NCBI RefSeq assembly: GCF_004210375.1 | Contig: NC_134827.1 | Location: forward strand, 102,843,285 to 102,907,284 | Source: Tachypleus tridentatus | Taxonomy: Eukaryota > Arthropoda > Merostomata > Xiphosura > Limulidae | Direction of reading: 5' to 3' | DNA length: 64,000 nt | In this document: one piece after another, positions 43,459 to 56,425 of the stretch | Layout: the number at the start of each line of letters is the position of its first letter | Numbering within the stretch: the stretch's first letter is position 1 | Position numbers and translations under genes: made by a program | The notes under the pieces: model-generated | The model's input: only the letters and a program-made list of their open reading frames with translations | Told to the model about the DNA's origin: nothing | The model's database searches: none

Positions 43459-43963
43459 ACACTGGGGAACACTCATTTTGTTGCATTTAAAAAAAGACCT
43501 TTCTATAGTCAATTTGAGTGTGTTGATTTCAAATCTGAAGTCGGTTTTTGTCTGCAAGCTACAGATTTTAAGCAATTTGAACTTCAACATATGCCTTGCA
43601 GGCACGCTTGACGAACGAGGATATGTTACGTCTCTGACGATTGAGTGTGTAGCATCCACATATGTAGCAGAAGGCATCAGGCTTGTTTCTGCAATGATAT
43701 CTATTTTTGGAAGCCATGTTTGATCTGAAACAAAAGAAGAATGATCAAAATATTAGAAGCTATCTATATATATGGACGTGAAAATGCTCATACATGGTTT
43801 CACTTAGTTCACATTTGTACAATTTCATTAACCTCAAATTGCATACAAACTAGAGCTTGTAGAAAAACTAATTTCAGATTTGAAATCAGCGCCTAAAACT
43901 CCTTCAGAATCAGTTAAAATATCCAATGCAACTCAAAGTTACTGAAAAAGTGTTCCCCAGTGT
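43459..43963 (-). mobile_element. Family-X non-autonomous element with intact TIRs
   Basis: Perfect 15-bp inverted ends acactggggaacact (43459-43473) and agtgttccccagtgt (43949-43963) bound a ~505-bp element. Weaker pairing continues inward for ~125 bp on both sides; for example gatttcaaatctgaa occurs near 43526 and its complement near 43876. The minus strand from 43718 reads MASKNRYHCRNKPDAFCYIC then GCYTLNRQRRNISSFVKRAC + KAYV, the N-terminus of the same protein family as at 8057, cut off where the left terminal repeat begins. If the element runs CACTG...CAGTG, the flanks ATTA and TTAT are consistent with a 3-bp TTA target duplication. It is an internally deleted derivative lying in a TRPM intron. 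Confidence 0.82.
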
Positions 43964-44061
43964 TATTGTTCTCAAAAGAAAAATAACTTCCAGTACAATA
44001 AAGTTGTAGTTTAGACAAAATATCAGTGTAAGAGTATTTTTTAGTGATAGAAGTTGACTGG

Positions 44062-44472
44062 TTTAGTTTGTTATTGTTACATGACTCCTTAATCATAAGT
44101 AAGAGACAGTTCAGTTTGTTATTGTTAAATGACTCCTTAATCATAAGTAAGAGACAGTTCAGTTTGTTATTGTTACATGACTCCTTAATCATAAGTAAGA
44201 GACAGTTCAGTTTGTTATTGTTACATGACTCCTTAATCATAACTAAGAGACAGTTCAGTTTGTTATTGTTACATGACTCCTTAATCATAAGTAAGAGACA
44301 GTTCAGTTTGTTATTGTTACATGACTCCTTAATCATAAGTAAGAGACAGTTCAGTTTGTTATTGTTACATGACTCCTTAATCATAACTAAGAGACAGTTC
44401 AGTTTGTTATTCTTACATGACTCCTTAATCATAACTAAGAGACAGTTAAGTTTGTTATTGTTACATGACTAC
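44062..44472. repeat. Minisatellite, 48-bp unit, ~8.5 copies
   Basis: Unit gttattgttacatgactcct then taatcataagtaagagacag and ttcagttt. It merges directly into the next array, which shares the block gttcagtttgttattgttac + atgact. Confidence 0.95.
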
Positions 44473-47400
44473 TATGACTAGTACTCTTTGTTCACAAGAG
44501 ATGGTTCAGTTTGTTATTGTTACATGACTACTACTACTACTACTACTATTTATTCACAAGAGATGGTTCAGTTTGTTACTGTTACATGACTACTATGACT
44601 ACTCTTTATTCACAAGAGATGGTTCAGTTTGTTACTGTTACATGACTACTATGACTACTCTTTATTCACAAGAGATGGTTCAGTTTGTTATTGTTACATG
44701 AATACTACTGCTATTATTTATTCACAAGAGATGGCTCAGTTTGTTATTGTTACATGAATACTACTGCTATTATTTATTCACAAGAGATGGTTCAGTTTGT
44801 TACTGTTGCATGACTACACTACTACTACTACTACTTATTCACAAGAGATGGTTCAGTTTGTTGCTGTTACATGACTACTACTACTTATTCACAAGAGATG
44901 GTTCAGTTTGTTACTGTTACATTACTACTACTACTACTACTACTTATTCACAAGAGATGGTTCAGTTTGTTACTGTTACATTACTACTACTACTACTACT
45001 ATTTATTCACAAGAGATGGTTCAGTTTGTTACTGTTACATCACTACTACTACCATTTATCCAGAAGAGATGGTTCAGTTTGTTACTGTTACATGACTACT
45101 ACTACTATTTATTCACAAGAGATGGTTCAGTTTGTTACTGTTACATGACTACTATGACTACTCTTTATTCACAAGAGATGGTTCAGTTTGTTATTGTTAC
45201 ATGAATACTACTGCTATTATCTATTCACAAGAGATGGCTCAGTTTGTTATTGTTACATGAATACTACTGCTATTATTTATTCACAAGAGATGGTTCAGTT
45301 TGTTACTGTTGCATGACTACACTACTACTACTACTACTTATTCACAAGAGATGGTTCAGTTTGTTGCTGTTACATGACTACTACTACTTATTCACAAGAG
45401 ATGGTTCAGTTTGTTACTGTTACATGACTACTACTACTATTTATCCACAAGAGATGGTTCAGTTTGTTATTGTTACATGAATACTACTGCTATTATTTAT
45501 TCACAAGAGATGATTCAGTTTGTTACTGTTACATGACTACTACTACTACTACTACTTATTCACAAGAGATGGTTCAGTTTGTTACTGTTACATGACTACT
45601 ACTACTACTACTACTTATTCACAAGAGATGGTTCAGTTTGTTACTGTTACATGACTACTACTACTACTACTACTATTTATTCACAAGAGATGGTTCAGTT
45701 TGTTACTGTTACATGACTACTATGACTACTCTTTATTCAGAAGAGATGGTTCAGTTTGTTACTGTTACATGACTACTATGACTACTCTTTATTCACAAGA
45801 GATGGTTCAGTTTGTTATTGTTACATGAATACTACTGCTATTATTTATTCACAAGAGATGGCTCAGTTTGTTATTGTTACATGAATACTACTGCTATTAT
45901 TTATTCACAAGAGATGGTTCAGTTTGTCACTGTTGCATGACTACACTACTACTACTACTACTTATTCACAAGAGATGGTTCAGTTTGTTGCTGTTACATG
46001 ACTACTACTACTTATTCACAAGAGATTGTTCAGTTTGTTACTGTTACATGACTACTACTACTATTTATCCACAAGAGATGGTTCAGTTTTTTATTGTTAC
46101 ATGAATACTACTGCTATTATTTATTCACAAGAAATGGCTCAGTTTGTTATTGTTACATGAATACTACTGCTATTATTTATTCACAGGAGATGATTCAGTT
46201 TGTTACTGTTACATGACTACTACTACTACTACTACTTATTCACAAGAGATGGTTCAGTTTGTTACTGTTACATGACTACTACTACTACTACTACTTATTC
46301 ACAAGAGATGGTTCAGTTTGTTACTGTTACATGACTACTAGTACTACTACTACTTATTCACAAGAGATGGTTCAGTTTGTTACTGTTACATTACTACTAC
46401 TACTATTTGTTCACAAGAGATGATTCAGTTTGTTACTGTTACATGACTACTACTACTACTTATTCACAAGAGATGGTTCAGTTTGTTACTGTTACATGAC
46501 TACTACTACTACTTATTCACAAGAGATGGTTCAGTTTGTTACTGTTTCATGACTACTACTACTACTACTACTTATTCACAAGAGATGGTTCAGTTTGTTA
46601 TTGTTACATGACTACTACTACTACTACTACTTATTGACAAGAGATGGTTCAGTTTGTTACTGTTACATTACTACTACTACTATTTATTCACAAGAGATGA
46701 TTCAGTTTGTTACTGTTACATGACTACTACTACTTATTCACAAGAGATGGTTCAGTTTGTTACTGTTACATGACTACTCCTACTATTTATTCACAAGAGA
46801 TGGTTCAGTTTGTTACTGTTACATGACTACTACTACTATTTATTCACAAGAGATGATTCAGTTTGTTACTGTTACATGACTACTACTACTATTTATTCAC
46901 AACAGATGATTCAGTTTGTTACTGTTACATGACTACTACTACTTATTCACAAGAGATGGTTCAGTTTATTACTGTTACATGACTACTACTACTATTTATT
47001 CACAAGAGATGATTCAGTTTGTTACTGTTACATGACTACTACTACTATTTATTCACAAGAGATGATTCAGTTTGTTACTGTTACATGACTACTACTACTA
47101 CTACTACTTATTGACAAGAGATGGTTCAGTTTGTTACTGTTACATTACTACTACAACTACTTATTCATAAGAGATGGTTCAGTTGGTTACTGTTACATTA
47201 CTTCTACTACTATTTTTTCACAAGAGATGGTTCAGTTGGTTACTGTTACATTACTACTACTACTATTTATTCACAAGAGATGGTTCAGTTTGCTACTGTT
47301 ACATTACTACTAGTACTACTACTATTTATCCACAAGAGATGGTTCAGTTTGTTGCTGTTACATTACTACTACTACTATTTATCCACAAGAGATGGTTCAG

Positions 47401-48290
47401 TTTGTTACTGTAACGTTAGTACTACTACTACTATTTATCCACAAGAGATGGTTCAGTTTGTTACTGTTACATGACTACTGCTACTATTTATCCACAAGAG
47501 ATGGTTCAGTTTGTTACTGTTACATGACTACTACTCTTTATTCACAAGAGATGGTTCAGTTTGTTACTGTTACATTACTACTACTACTACTATTTATCCA
47601 CAAGAGATGGTTCAGTTTGTTACTGTTACATGACTACTGCTACTATTTATCCACAAGAGATGGTTCAGTTTGTTACTGTTACATGACTACTACTATTTAT
47701 CCACAAGAGATGTTTCAGTTTGTTGCATGACTACTATGACTACTGCTATTTATTCACAAGAGATGGTTCAGTTTGTTACATGACTACTATGACTGCTGCT
47801 ATTTATTCACAAGAGATGGTTCAGTTTGTTACATGACTACTATGACTACTGCTATTTATTCACAAGAGATGGTGCAGTTTGTTACATGACTACTACTACT
47901 ATTATTTATCCACAAGAGATGGTGCAGTTTGTTACATGACTACTACTACTACTATTTATCCACAAGAGATGGTTTAGTTTGTTACATGACTACTATGACT
48001 ACTACTATTTATTCGCAAGAGATGGTTCAGTTTGTTACTGTTACGTGACTACTATAACTACTACTATTTATCCACAAGAGATGGTTCAGTTTGTTACTGT
48101 TACATGACTACTACTACTATTTATCCACAAGAAATGGTTCAGTTTGTCACTGTTACATGACAACTATGACTACTACTATTTATTCACAAGAGATGGTTGA
48201 GTTTGTTATTGTTACATGACTACTACTTTTATTCACAAGAGATGGTTCAGTTTGTTACTGTTCCATGACTACTGCTACTACTACTATTTA
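44473..48290. repeat. 3.8-kb minisatellite, 42-60-bp units with an internal (ACT)n run
   Basis: Each unit has tcacaagagatggttcagtt then tgttactgttacatg, followed by 2-7 ACT triplets. Variants such as 'gaatactactgctattattt' and 'actactatgactactcttt' recur in blocks, showing higher-order duplication (for example 44690-45120 resembles 45180-45440 and 45820-46080). Long open frames here are repeat artefacts. Confidence 0.95.
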
Positions 48291-49405
48291 CTGTGTGGAC
48301 TAGTAGAAAAAGTGTTTCATATTGAAATACAGTAGGGAAACACTGGTTGAAATACATTTATTTTCTATGTGGACTAGTAGTAAAAGTGTTTGATATTGAA
48401 ATACAGTTGGGAAACACTGGCAGAAATACATTTATTTTCTGTGTGGACTAGTAGTAAAAGTGTTTCATATTGAAATACAGTAGGGAAACATTGGCTGAAA
48501 TACATTTATTTTCTATGTGGACTAGTAGTACAAGTGTTTGATATTGAAATACAGTAGGGAAACGCTGGTTGAAATACATTTATTTTCTATGTGGACTAGT
48601 AGTAAAAGTGTTTCATATTGAAATACAGTTGGGAAACACTGGCTGAAATACATTTATTTTCTATGTGGACTAGTAGTAGAAGTGTTTCATATTGAAATAC
48701 AGTAGGGAAACATTGGCTGAAATACATTTATTTTCTATGTGGACTAGTGGTAAAAGTGTTTCATATTGAAATACAGTAGGGAAACACTGGCTGAAATACA
48801 TTTATTTTCTATGTGGACTAGTAGTAAAAGTGTTTGATATTGAAATGCAGTAGGGAAACACTGGCTGAAATACATTTATTTTCTATGTGGACTAGTAGTA
48901 AAAGTGTTTGATATTGAAATGCAGTAGGGAAACACTGGCTGAAATACATTTATTTTCTATGTGGACTAGTAGTAAAAGTGTTTCATAATGAAATACAGTA
49001 GGGAAACACTGGCTGAAATACATTTATTTTCTATGTGGACTAGTAGTATTAAAAGTGTTTCATATTGAAATGCAATAGGGAAACACTGGCTGAAATACAT
49101 TTATTTTCTATGTGTTCTAGTAGTAAAAGTATTTCATATTGAAATACAGTAGGGAAACACTGGTTGAAATACATTTATTTTCCTTGTGGACTAGTAGTAC
49201 AAGTGTTTCATAATGAAATACAGTAGGGAATCACTGGCTGAAATACATTTATTTTCTGTGTAGACTAGTAGTACAAGTGTTTCATATTGAAATACAGTAG
49301 GGAAACACTGGCTGAAATACATTTATTTTCTATGTGGACTAGTAGTAAAAGTGTTTCATATTGAAATACAGTAGGTAAACACTGGCTGAAATACATTTAT
49401 TTTCT
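48291..49405. repeat. Minisatellite, 74-bp unit, ~15 copies
   Basis: Unit ctatgtggactagtagtaaa then agtgtttcatattgaaatac, agtagggaaacactggctga and aatacatttatttt. It abuts the ACT-rich array with no spacer. Confidence 0.95.
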
Positions 49406-50220
49406 AGAGTAAAGGTAATTTTTTTTATTAATTTTAGTGTCAAATATTTAAATCACTCCAGTATGCACTCAGTCTTTTTTGTTTATAGGTAAATTTCTAT
49501 AATGTACCATTCACTGAGAAATTGTAAAACAGAATGTGATTGAATACAGTGACAGCTTGACACTCTGTGAATAGTATTTTACTTTAATAGGAACAATAAG
49601 GTGTTTTAAGTAGCAAAACACTAATTTTTTATTTAATGTAAAACTTTTGCCAGGATTCACCTGTATTTTGGTGTTCAGGAAGGTATATTTCAAAAAGTTC
49701 AATTGCTAACTCAGAGACATCAAAGAGCAACAAATAACATGCATATGGTTTTGTTGTTATCATTGAATTTGGACCAGTATAAATATTAATCTTTAAAAAA
49801 TATAAACGTTTGTTGTATTATTTCTCCTCAGTCTTGAAGTGTTGAACATTTTTAAATTTAAATAGTTTTATTCTTGTTTTGAAGTATTAAATGTTCCATT
49901 TTATTCTGTTTCTAACAACATTGTTGTATGTAATTAGAGATTGATTGAGGTTTTAGGACGTGACACTAAACTCAAACTTACATGAGCATACCAACATTTT
50001 TTACAAGATTGGTAAATTGTTGGTGATATGATTAACTTCGATGAACATAATAATTGTTGTTTTCCATTGAAGTGTGTGTGTGTTACTCCATCTGGAAAAA
50101 CAAAACAAATGTAAGTGCACAGTTGTAGGTTTACAGAACCACAGTTGATCTAAGGGAAAGTGTTTTGAGGTAAAACCAACACAGTTTGCTCCTAATTACA
50201 AATGAACTAACCTTTCTTAG
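49406..50220 (+). other. TRPM intron, end
   Basis: No repeat or gene is seen. Ends aacctttcttag before the next exon. Confidence 0.5.
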
Positions 50221-50400
50221 GGCCGACCATTCATTCGAGTCAGTCACGATGTTAACATGGAAGAAGTTGCTGAGGTTGTTTCTCAAGATTGGAATTTAAG
50301 CAATCCTCGTATTGTTTTGGTTATTGTATCTAATGTGGCTCCTTTAACAAACTGGAAAAATTCCAGGCAGCTTGAAAATTTCCAGAAGGGATTAATCAAG
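50221..50400 (+). CDS. TRPM-like exon, SLOG domain first half
   Basis: Acceptor aacctttcttag, donor atcaag|gtaaat, exactly 60 codons in phase 0. It reads GRPFIRVSHDVNMEEVAEVV then SQDWNLSNPRIVLVIVSNVA and ends LENFQKGLIK. TRPM proteins have 'KYVRVS.DT....L..LM...W.L..P.LVISVTGGA.NF.....L...F..GLIKAA' here. The framework residues (RVS, W-L-P, F..GLIK) are kept, but the glycine loop VTGGA is replaced by IVSNVA. In TRPM2 this domain binds ADP-ribose, so the loss of the GG may mean altered or absent ligand binding (inference). Confidence 0.9.
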
Positions 50401-51114
50401 GTAAATACCCCTCTGGGTGTTTTATCTATAGTTGGTGTGTGTGTGACTTCATAATGTGAAGTTATACAACTTGCATAATAAAATGTTTTTAATGATTTTT
50501 TATGTTGAAATTACTTTTTTATTAAAGTTTGTTAAACTCTTAATTTTCAGTAGCAAATTTGTTCACTTTTTCAATAAAATATGACACTTTTTTAAGGTTG
50601 AACTCTGAATTTTTTAGGTATTATGCAAAAATTAAAGCAAATTTTTTTTAAACCTTACAATGCTGTTAATGAATGTTAAAAACACTAATCCATTGTCAAG
50701 ATGGGCATTTTGGTTCAGCCAGAAGCCTTAAAATACTGTTAGTAAGTGTTAACAACTGCTTACCCAGCATCCAGCTGGACCATTTGGTTTAGCTGGAAAC
50801 ATTTGGGAGGTACCAGTAAGCATTGAAAACCACTGACAACTTGTAAATTAAAGCAGTTGGTTTGGTCAAAGATTTTGACATTTCATTTTGATTAATATAA
50901 AATTATAACAAGAACATTTAAGTTATATTATCTAGTTATGTATTAATGTTTTAAACCTTGCAAATGTTCAAAATGTAATTTCAGGTTATTTTCCAAACCT
51001 CCAAGAAAAAATCTTTGTATCCAGAACTAAGTTTTGTCTTTCTTTATTTAGAACCTGTAGTAATCCATAGTATTACTGTAACTGTCTTTCATAAAGTACT
51101 GATTAGACCAGCTA
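50401..51114 (+). other. TRPM intron, start
   Basis: AT-rich with no feature before the 37-bp array. Confidence 0.5.
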
Positions 51115-54060
51115 GAATGTTAGAATATAATTAGTAAGGTAATGCCAGCTAGAATGTTAGAATAAAACTAGTGAGGTAATGCCAGCTAGAATGTTAGAAT
51201 ATAACTAGTGAGGTGATGCCAGCTAGAATGTTAGAATATAACTAGTAAGGTAATGCCAGCTAGAATGTTAGAATATAACTAGTAAGGTAATACCAGCTAG
51301 AATGTTAGAATATAACTAGTGAGGTAATGCCAGCTAGAATGTTAGAATATAATTAGTGAGGTAATGCCAGCTAGAATGTAAGAATATAACTAGTAAGGTA
51401 ATGTCAGCGAGAATGTTAGAATATAATTAGTAAGGTAATGCCAGCTAGAATGTTTGAATAAAACTAGTAAGGTAATGCCAGCTAGAATGTTTGAATAAAA
51501 CTAGTAAGGTAATGCCAACTAGAATGTTAGAATATAATTAGTAAAGTAATGCCAGCTAGAATGTTACAATATAACTAGTAAGGTAATGCCAGCTAGAATG
51601 TTTGAATAAAACTAGTAAGGTAATGCCAGCTAGAATATAACTAGTAAGGTAATGCCAGCTAGAATGTTAGAATATAACTAGTAAGGTAATGCCAGCTAGA
51701 ATGTTTGAATAAAACTAGTGAGGTAATGCTAACTAGAATGTTAGAATATAATTAGTAAGGTAATGCCAGCGAGAATGTTAGAATATAATTAGTGAGGTAA
51801 TGCCAGCTAGAATGTAAGAATATAACTAGTAAGGTAATGTCAGCTAGAATATAATTAGTAAGGTAATGCCAGCTAGAATGTTTGAATAAAACTAGTAAGG
51901 TAATGCCAGCTAGAATGTTTGAATAAAACTAGTAAGGTAATGTCAGCTGGAATGTTAGAATATAACTAGTGAGGTAATGCCAGCTAGAATGTTAGAATAT
52001 AACTAGTAAGGTAATGCCAACTAGAATGTTAGAATATAATTAGTAAGGTAATGCCAGCTAGAATGTTACAATATAACTAGTAAGGTAATGCCAGCTAGAA
52101 TGTTTGAATAAAACTAGTAAGGTAATGCCAGCTAGAATGTTAGAATATAACTAGTAAGGTAATGCCAGCTAGAATGTTTGAATAAAACTAGTGAGGTAAT
52201 GCTAACTAGAATGTTAGAATTTAACTAGTAAGGTAATGCTAACTAGAATGTTAGAATATAATTAGTAAGGTAATGCCAGCTAGAATGTTTGAATAAAACT
52301 AGTGAGGTAATGCTAACTAGAATGTTAGAATATAATTAGTAAGGTAATGCCAGCTAGAATGTTAGAATATAACTAGTAAGGTAATGCCAGCTAGAATGTT
52401 AGAATATAACTAGTGAGGTAATGCCAGCTAGAATGTTAGAATATAACTAGTGAGGTGATGCCAGCTAGAATGTTAGAATATAACTAGTAAGGTAATGCCA
52501 GCTAGAATGTTAGAATATAACTAGTGAGGTAATGCCAGCTAGAATGTTAGAATATAATTAGTGAGGTAATGCCAGCTAGAATGTTAGAATATAACTAGTA
52601 AGGTAATGCCAGCTAGAATGTTTGAATAAAACTAGTGAGGTAATGCCAGCTAGAATGTTAGAATATAACTAGTAAAGTAATGCCAGCTAGAATGTTTGAA
52701 TAAAACTAGTAAGGTAATGCCAGCTAGAATATAACTAGTAAGGTAATGCCAGCTAGAATGTTAGAATATAACTAGTGAGGTAATGCCAGCTAGAATGTTA
52801 GAATATAACTAGTGAGGTGATGCCAGCTAGAATGTTAGAATATAACTAGTAAGGTAATGCCAGCTAGAATGTTAGAATATAACTAATGAGGTAATGCCAG
52901 CTAGAATGTTAGAATATAATTAGTGAGGTAATGCCAGCTAGAATGTTAGAATATAACTAGTAAGGTAATGCCAGCTAGAATGTTTGAATAAAACTAGTGA
53001 GGTAATGCCAGCTAGAATGTTAGAATATAACTAGTAAAGTAATGCCAGCTAGAATGTTTGAATAAAACTAGTAAGGTAATGCCAGCTAGAATATGACTAG
53101 TAAGGTAATGCCAGCTAGAATGTTTGAATAAAACTAGTAAGGTAATGCCAGCTAGAATATAACTAGTAAAGTAATGCCAGCTAGAATGTTTGAATAAAAC
53201 TAGTAAGGTAATGCCAGCTAGAATGTTAGAATATAACTAGTAAGGTAATGCCAGCTAGAATGTTAGAATATAACTAGTAAGGTAATGCCAGCTAGAATGT
53301 TTGAATAAAACTAGTGAGGTAATGCTAACTAGAATGTTAGAATATAACTAGTAAGGTAATGCTAACTAGAATGTTAGAATATAATTAGTAAGGTAATGCC
53401 AGCTAGAATGTTTGAATAAAACTAGTGAGGTAATGCTAACTAGAATGTTAGAATATAATTAGTAAGGTAATGCCAGCTAGAATGTTAGAATATAACTAGT
53501 AAGGTAATGCCAGCTAGAATGTTAGAATATAACTAGTAAGGTAATGCCAGCTAGAATGTTAGAATATAACTAGTGAGGTAATGCCAGCTAGAATGTTAGA
53601 ATATAACTAGTAAGGTAATGCCAGCTAGAATGTTAGAATATAACTAGTGAGGTAATGCCAGCTAGAATGTTAGAATATAATTAGTGAGGTAATGCCAGCT
53701 AGAATGTTAGAATATAACTAGTAAGGTAATGCCAGCTAGAATGTTTGAATAAAACTAGTGAGGTAATGCCAGCTAGAATGTTAGAATATAACTAGTAAAG
53801 TAATGCCAGCTAGAATGTTTGAATAAAACTAGTAAGGTAATGCCAGCTAGAATGTTTGAATAAAACTAGTAAGGTAATGCCAGCTGGAATGTTAGAATAT
53901 AACTAGTAAGGTAATGCTAACTAGAATGTTAGAATATAATTAGTAAGGTAATGCCAGCTAGAATGTTAGAATATAACTAGTGAGGTAATGCCAGCTGGAA
54001 TGTTACAATATAACTAGTAAGGTAATGCCAGCTAGAATGTTAGAATATAATTAGTGAGGT
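51115..54060. repeat. 2.9-kb minisatellite, 37-bp unit, ~79 copies
   Basis: Unit aatgccagctagaatgttag then aatataactagtaaggt. Main variants are 'gttagaatataactagt' and 'gtttgaataaaactagt', plus a shortened 29-bp unit and a 'gctaact' variant. Variant order repeats with a period of about 362 bp (for example the rare 'gaggtgatg' at 52453 and 52815), a higher-order repeat. It ends about 120 bp before a coding exon. Confidence 0.96.
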
Positions 54061-54182
54061 ACTGGTTTCTTTCTGTACGTAAAAAAATCATATATAATAT
54101 TTAATTAAAATTTTACTTCGATGTTTTTTACAAACTGTTATTATTATCATTGTGTTATGTTAAGTAACATATTAACTTCTAG

Positions 54183-54398
54183 GCTGCTAACACAACAAGC
54201 ATGTGGATTGTCACAAATGGAATTAACATCGGAATTTCCAAGGTCATTGGTGATGCTGTCAGTGATGAAATTCTTCACCGACAGACTCTTCAGTGTCACA
54301 AACATCCAAGTCAGAGTGTTACTCCAAGTAATCCTCTGACCCTGATTGGAATCGTACGAGAAGATTTTCTCTTGTATAGCGAAGTGTTTGATGGAAGG
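54183..54398 (+). CDS. TRPM-like exon, SLOG domain second half
   Basis: Acceptor cttctag, donor ggaagg|gtaagt, 72 codons in phase 0. It begins AANTTSMWIVTNGINIGISK and VIGDAVSDE, matching the TRPM hallmark 'AA.TTGAWIITGG.NTGV...VG.AV.D'. The second glycine pair (TGG) is TNG here. It ends PLTLIGIVREDFLLYSEVFD + GR, the 'IGI.PWG' strand region, with VRED in place of PWG. This is the most diagnostic TRPM exon in the window. Confidence 0.93.
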
Positions 54399-56425
54399 GT
54401 AAGTCTTGAGAATGAAGTGTTATAAGCATAACAACCACCTTTTAATATGTCATCCCGAACATCATTACAATTATTGGTCAGTTCTGTGTGATATATTTTG
54501 TGTGACCAGTATGATAAATAAGCCTTAAAACTGATTCTTTCATGCCTTGAATCCCTTTACTGAGTTGTAGGTGGCACCAGATTCCAAAATTTCTCCATTG
54601 GGACCTGTTGAGCAGTGACGTGTTGGCGGCAAAAGATAGATTTGAAGTGCTATTTTTAAATACTTTTGATTTTTGAACCAACAAAATAGAAAAGTTAAAA
54701 GGAATTTTGGACAAAAACTGTAGTTAACATGACTTTCATCTTGGTCATGGTAGTTAATGGAAACTGTTTGCCAACAGTCTATCATTACTCTCCTGTTTTT
54801 TGACGTTTGAGAAAGATAAACAGAAATTAGTATGAGAGAAAGAAGAACACATTTCAAACCTTATGTTTTGAATATTTTCCAAAGGGAAAGAAGTTATCCT
54901 TCATGCTCGTGGAAAGTTGTAATTCACAGTTAAGTCTCTTTTATTGAGTCACTTGAAGTTTTAGATTTCTCTAGATATTCCTGTTAGGCTACTATATGAA
55001 CAACTACTAAGTTATCTTCTCCTTGAAATTTCTATTTTTATATAGTACCAGAAATTTTTCATGTTGTTATGGGGTAGTGAATATAATAAGAAATTTGTTA
55101 GTAATTTACGTAAAACTAAAATTAAGTAACGTTTCTAGTTTATATGTGATTAGATATCGAGATTTGAGAATTGAAGATGTCTGTTGTGTTGCCATGAAAA
55201 ATAGTGATCTTATTAAAGTTGTTGTTAAACTATGATGTTGTGAGTTTGGGTACATGAAGTTTCATCAGGTGATAGTTTTCTGCTAACACTAATTTCATTT
55301 ACCATCTTTTAGGTTTTTATCTAAATGTATTGATAAACAAAACTGAAGAACTAATTTTTAGATAACAAAAAAGTAGAAAAAACTTAAATTAACCTGTGAA
55401 CGGTAAACAAAAACAATTATAAAAATGGAAGAAATATATACAGAAATTAAAGCCAAAGACAACACTGATTTTTAACAAAAAAATTACAAGTTTTTAACAT
55501 AACATCATAAGTTGCTTGGTTACTTCATCACATAATAAATTCTTCATATTTTGGCTTCACTTTATGTTTGGTGACTTTCAGTACTAAAACATTTTTTTGA
55601 TATAAAATACATTTTCTCTGCAGTATCAGAACTCGGCAAATTGTACTTGTAAATATTAATTTGCATAATGTTGTTACTGCATTGTAATTTTTTAACGTTT
55701 TGTGTGCAGGTATGCCATCACAGAGGTAGAAAAAACAGTGCTCTGAGTTAAGAAGATTTTAATGAAATAAAGTTTTTAATTTAGATCTTGTTTTTGGTGG
55801 CTTGTTAACAAGTTCTAATGAATTTTTTTCAACAAGTGTAGGTACTGTACTTCGTTTGCATTGTTGCTTCACATATATTTATCATTTGATAAAACAGCTT
55901 TTGAAATTCTAATATTTTTTGTAAGGGATTGTAGGTGGATTTGTGAGGGAAATGTAGTGTTGTTAAGACTTGTGACTTAAGTGTATTGTGCTCCTACAAG
56001 TGTATATCCAATATTTACCAAAGAATGGTAGTAATGGTGGTGGTAAATTGAAAATTTACTTTCTTGTCTTCAACTTGTATTTTCACAGTTACTGAGCCAG
56101 TTCTGAGTACACTTTTAGAACTTCCAGAATAAAATGTTCCATTAGGGTTAAATATCAATGGACTGTTTCGTCAGTGGCGTACATGTGTGAAAAAGTACAC
56201 AAGGGCTTACGATAGTTCTTATTATGTATGAACTTTTAAAAGTTTCTTTATTTTGTTATTTAGAAAACCATTCATTTCTACGAACTCTTAAATGTGATTT
56301 GTCGTGTTTGCGTACAGTATATAATATCTTTTTTTTTGTTCTGTGTACAAACTGCAAACTCATAAACAGAAGTGTATAGTTTAAGGTATTTATATATCGT
56401 GTTTTGTTTTGTTTTGTTTTTCCAG
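54399..56425 (+). other. TRPM intron
   Basis: 2 kb of AT-rich intron. Short open frames on both strands have no family resemblance. Ends gttttgtttttccag. Confidence 0.5.

Noticed and set aside
43914-47730. Many Leu/Tyr/Thr-rich open frames up to 172 codons
   Set aside because: All are translations of the 48-bp and ACT-rich minisatellites in several frames at once.
44062-54060. CRISPR-like pattern of regularly spaced repeats
   Set aside because: Unit spacing is regular but the 'spacers' are themselves repeated, the host is eukaryotic and no cas genes are present; these are minisatellites.
54478-54857. Minus-strand open frames in a TRPM intron
   Set aside because: No family resemblance; they overlap each other in different frames as expected by chance.
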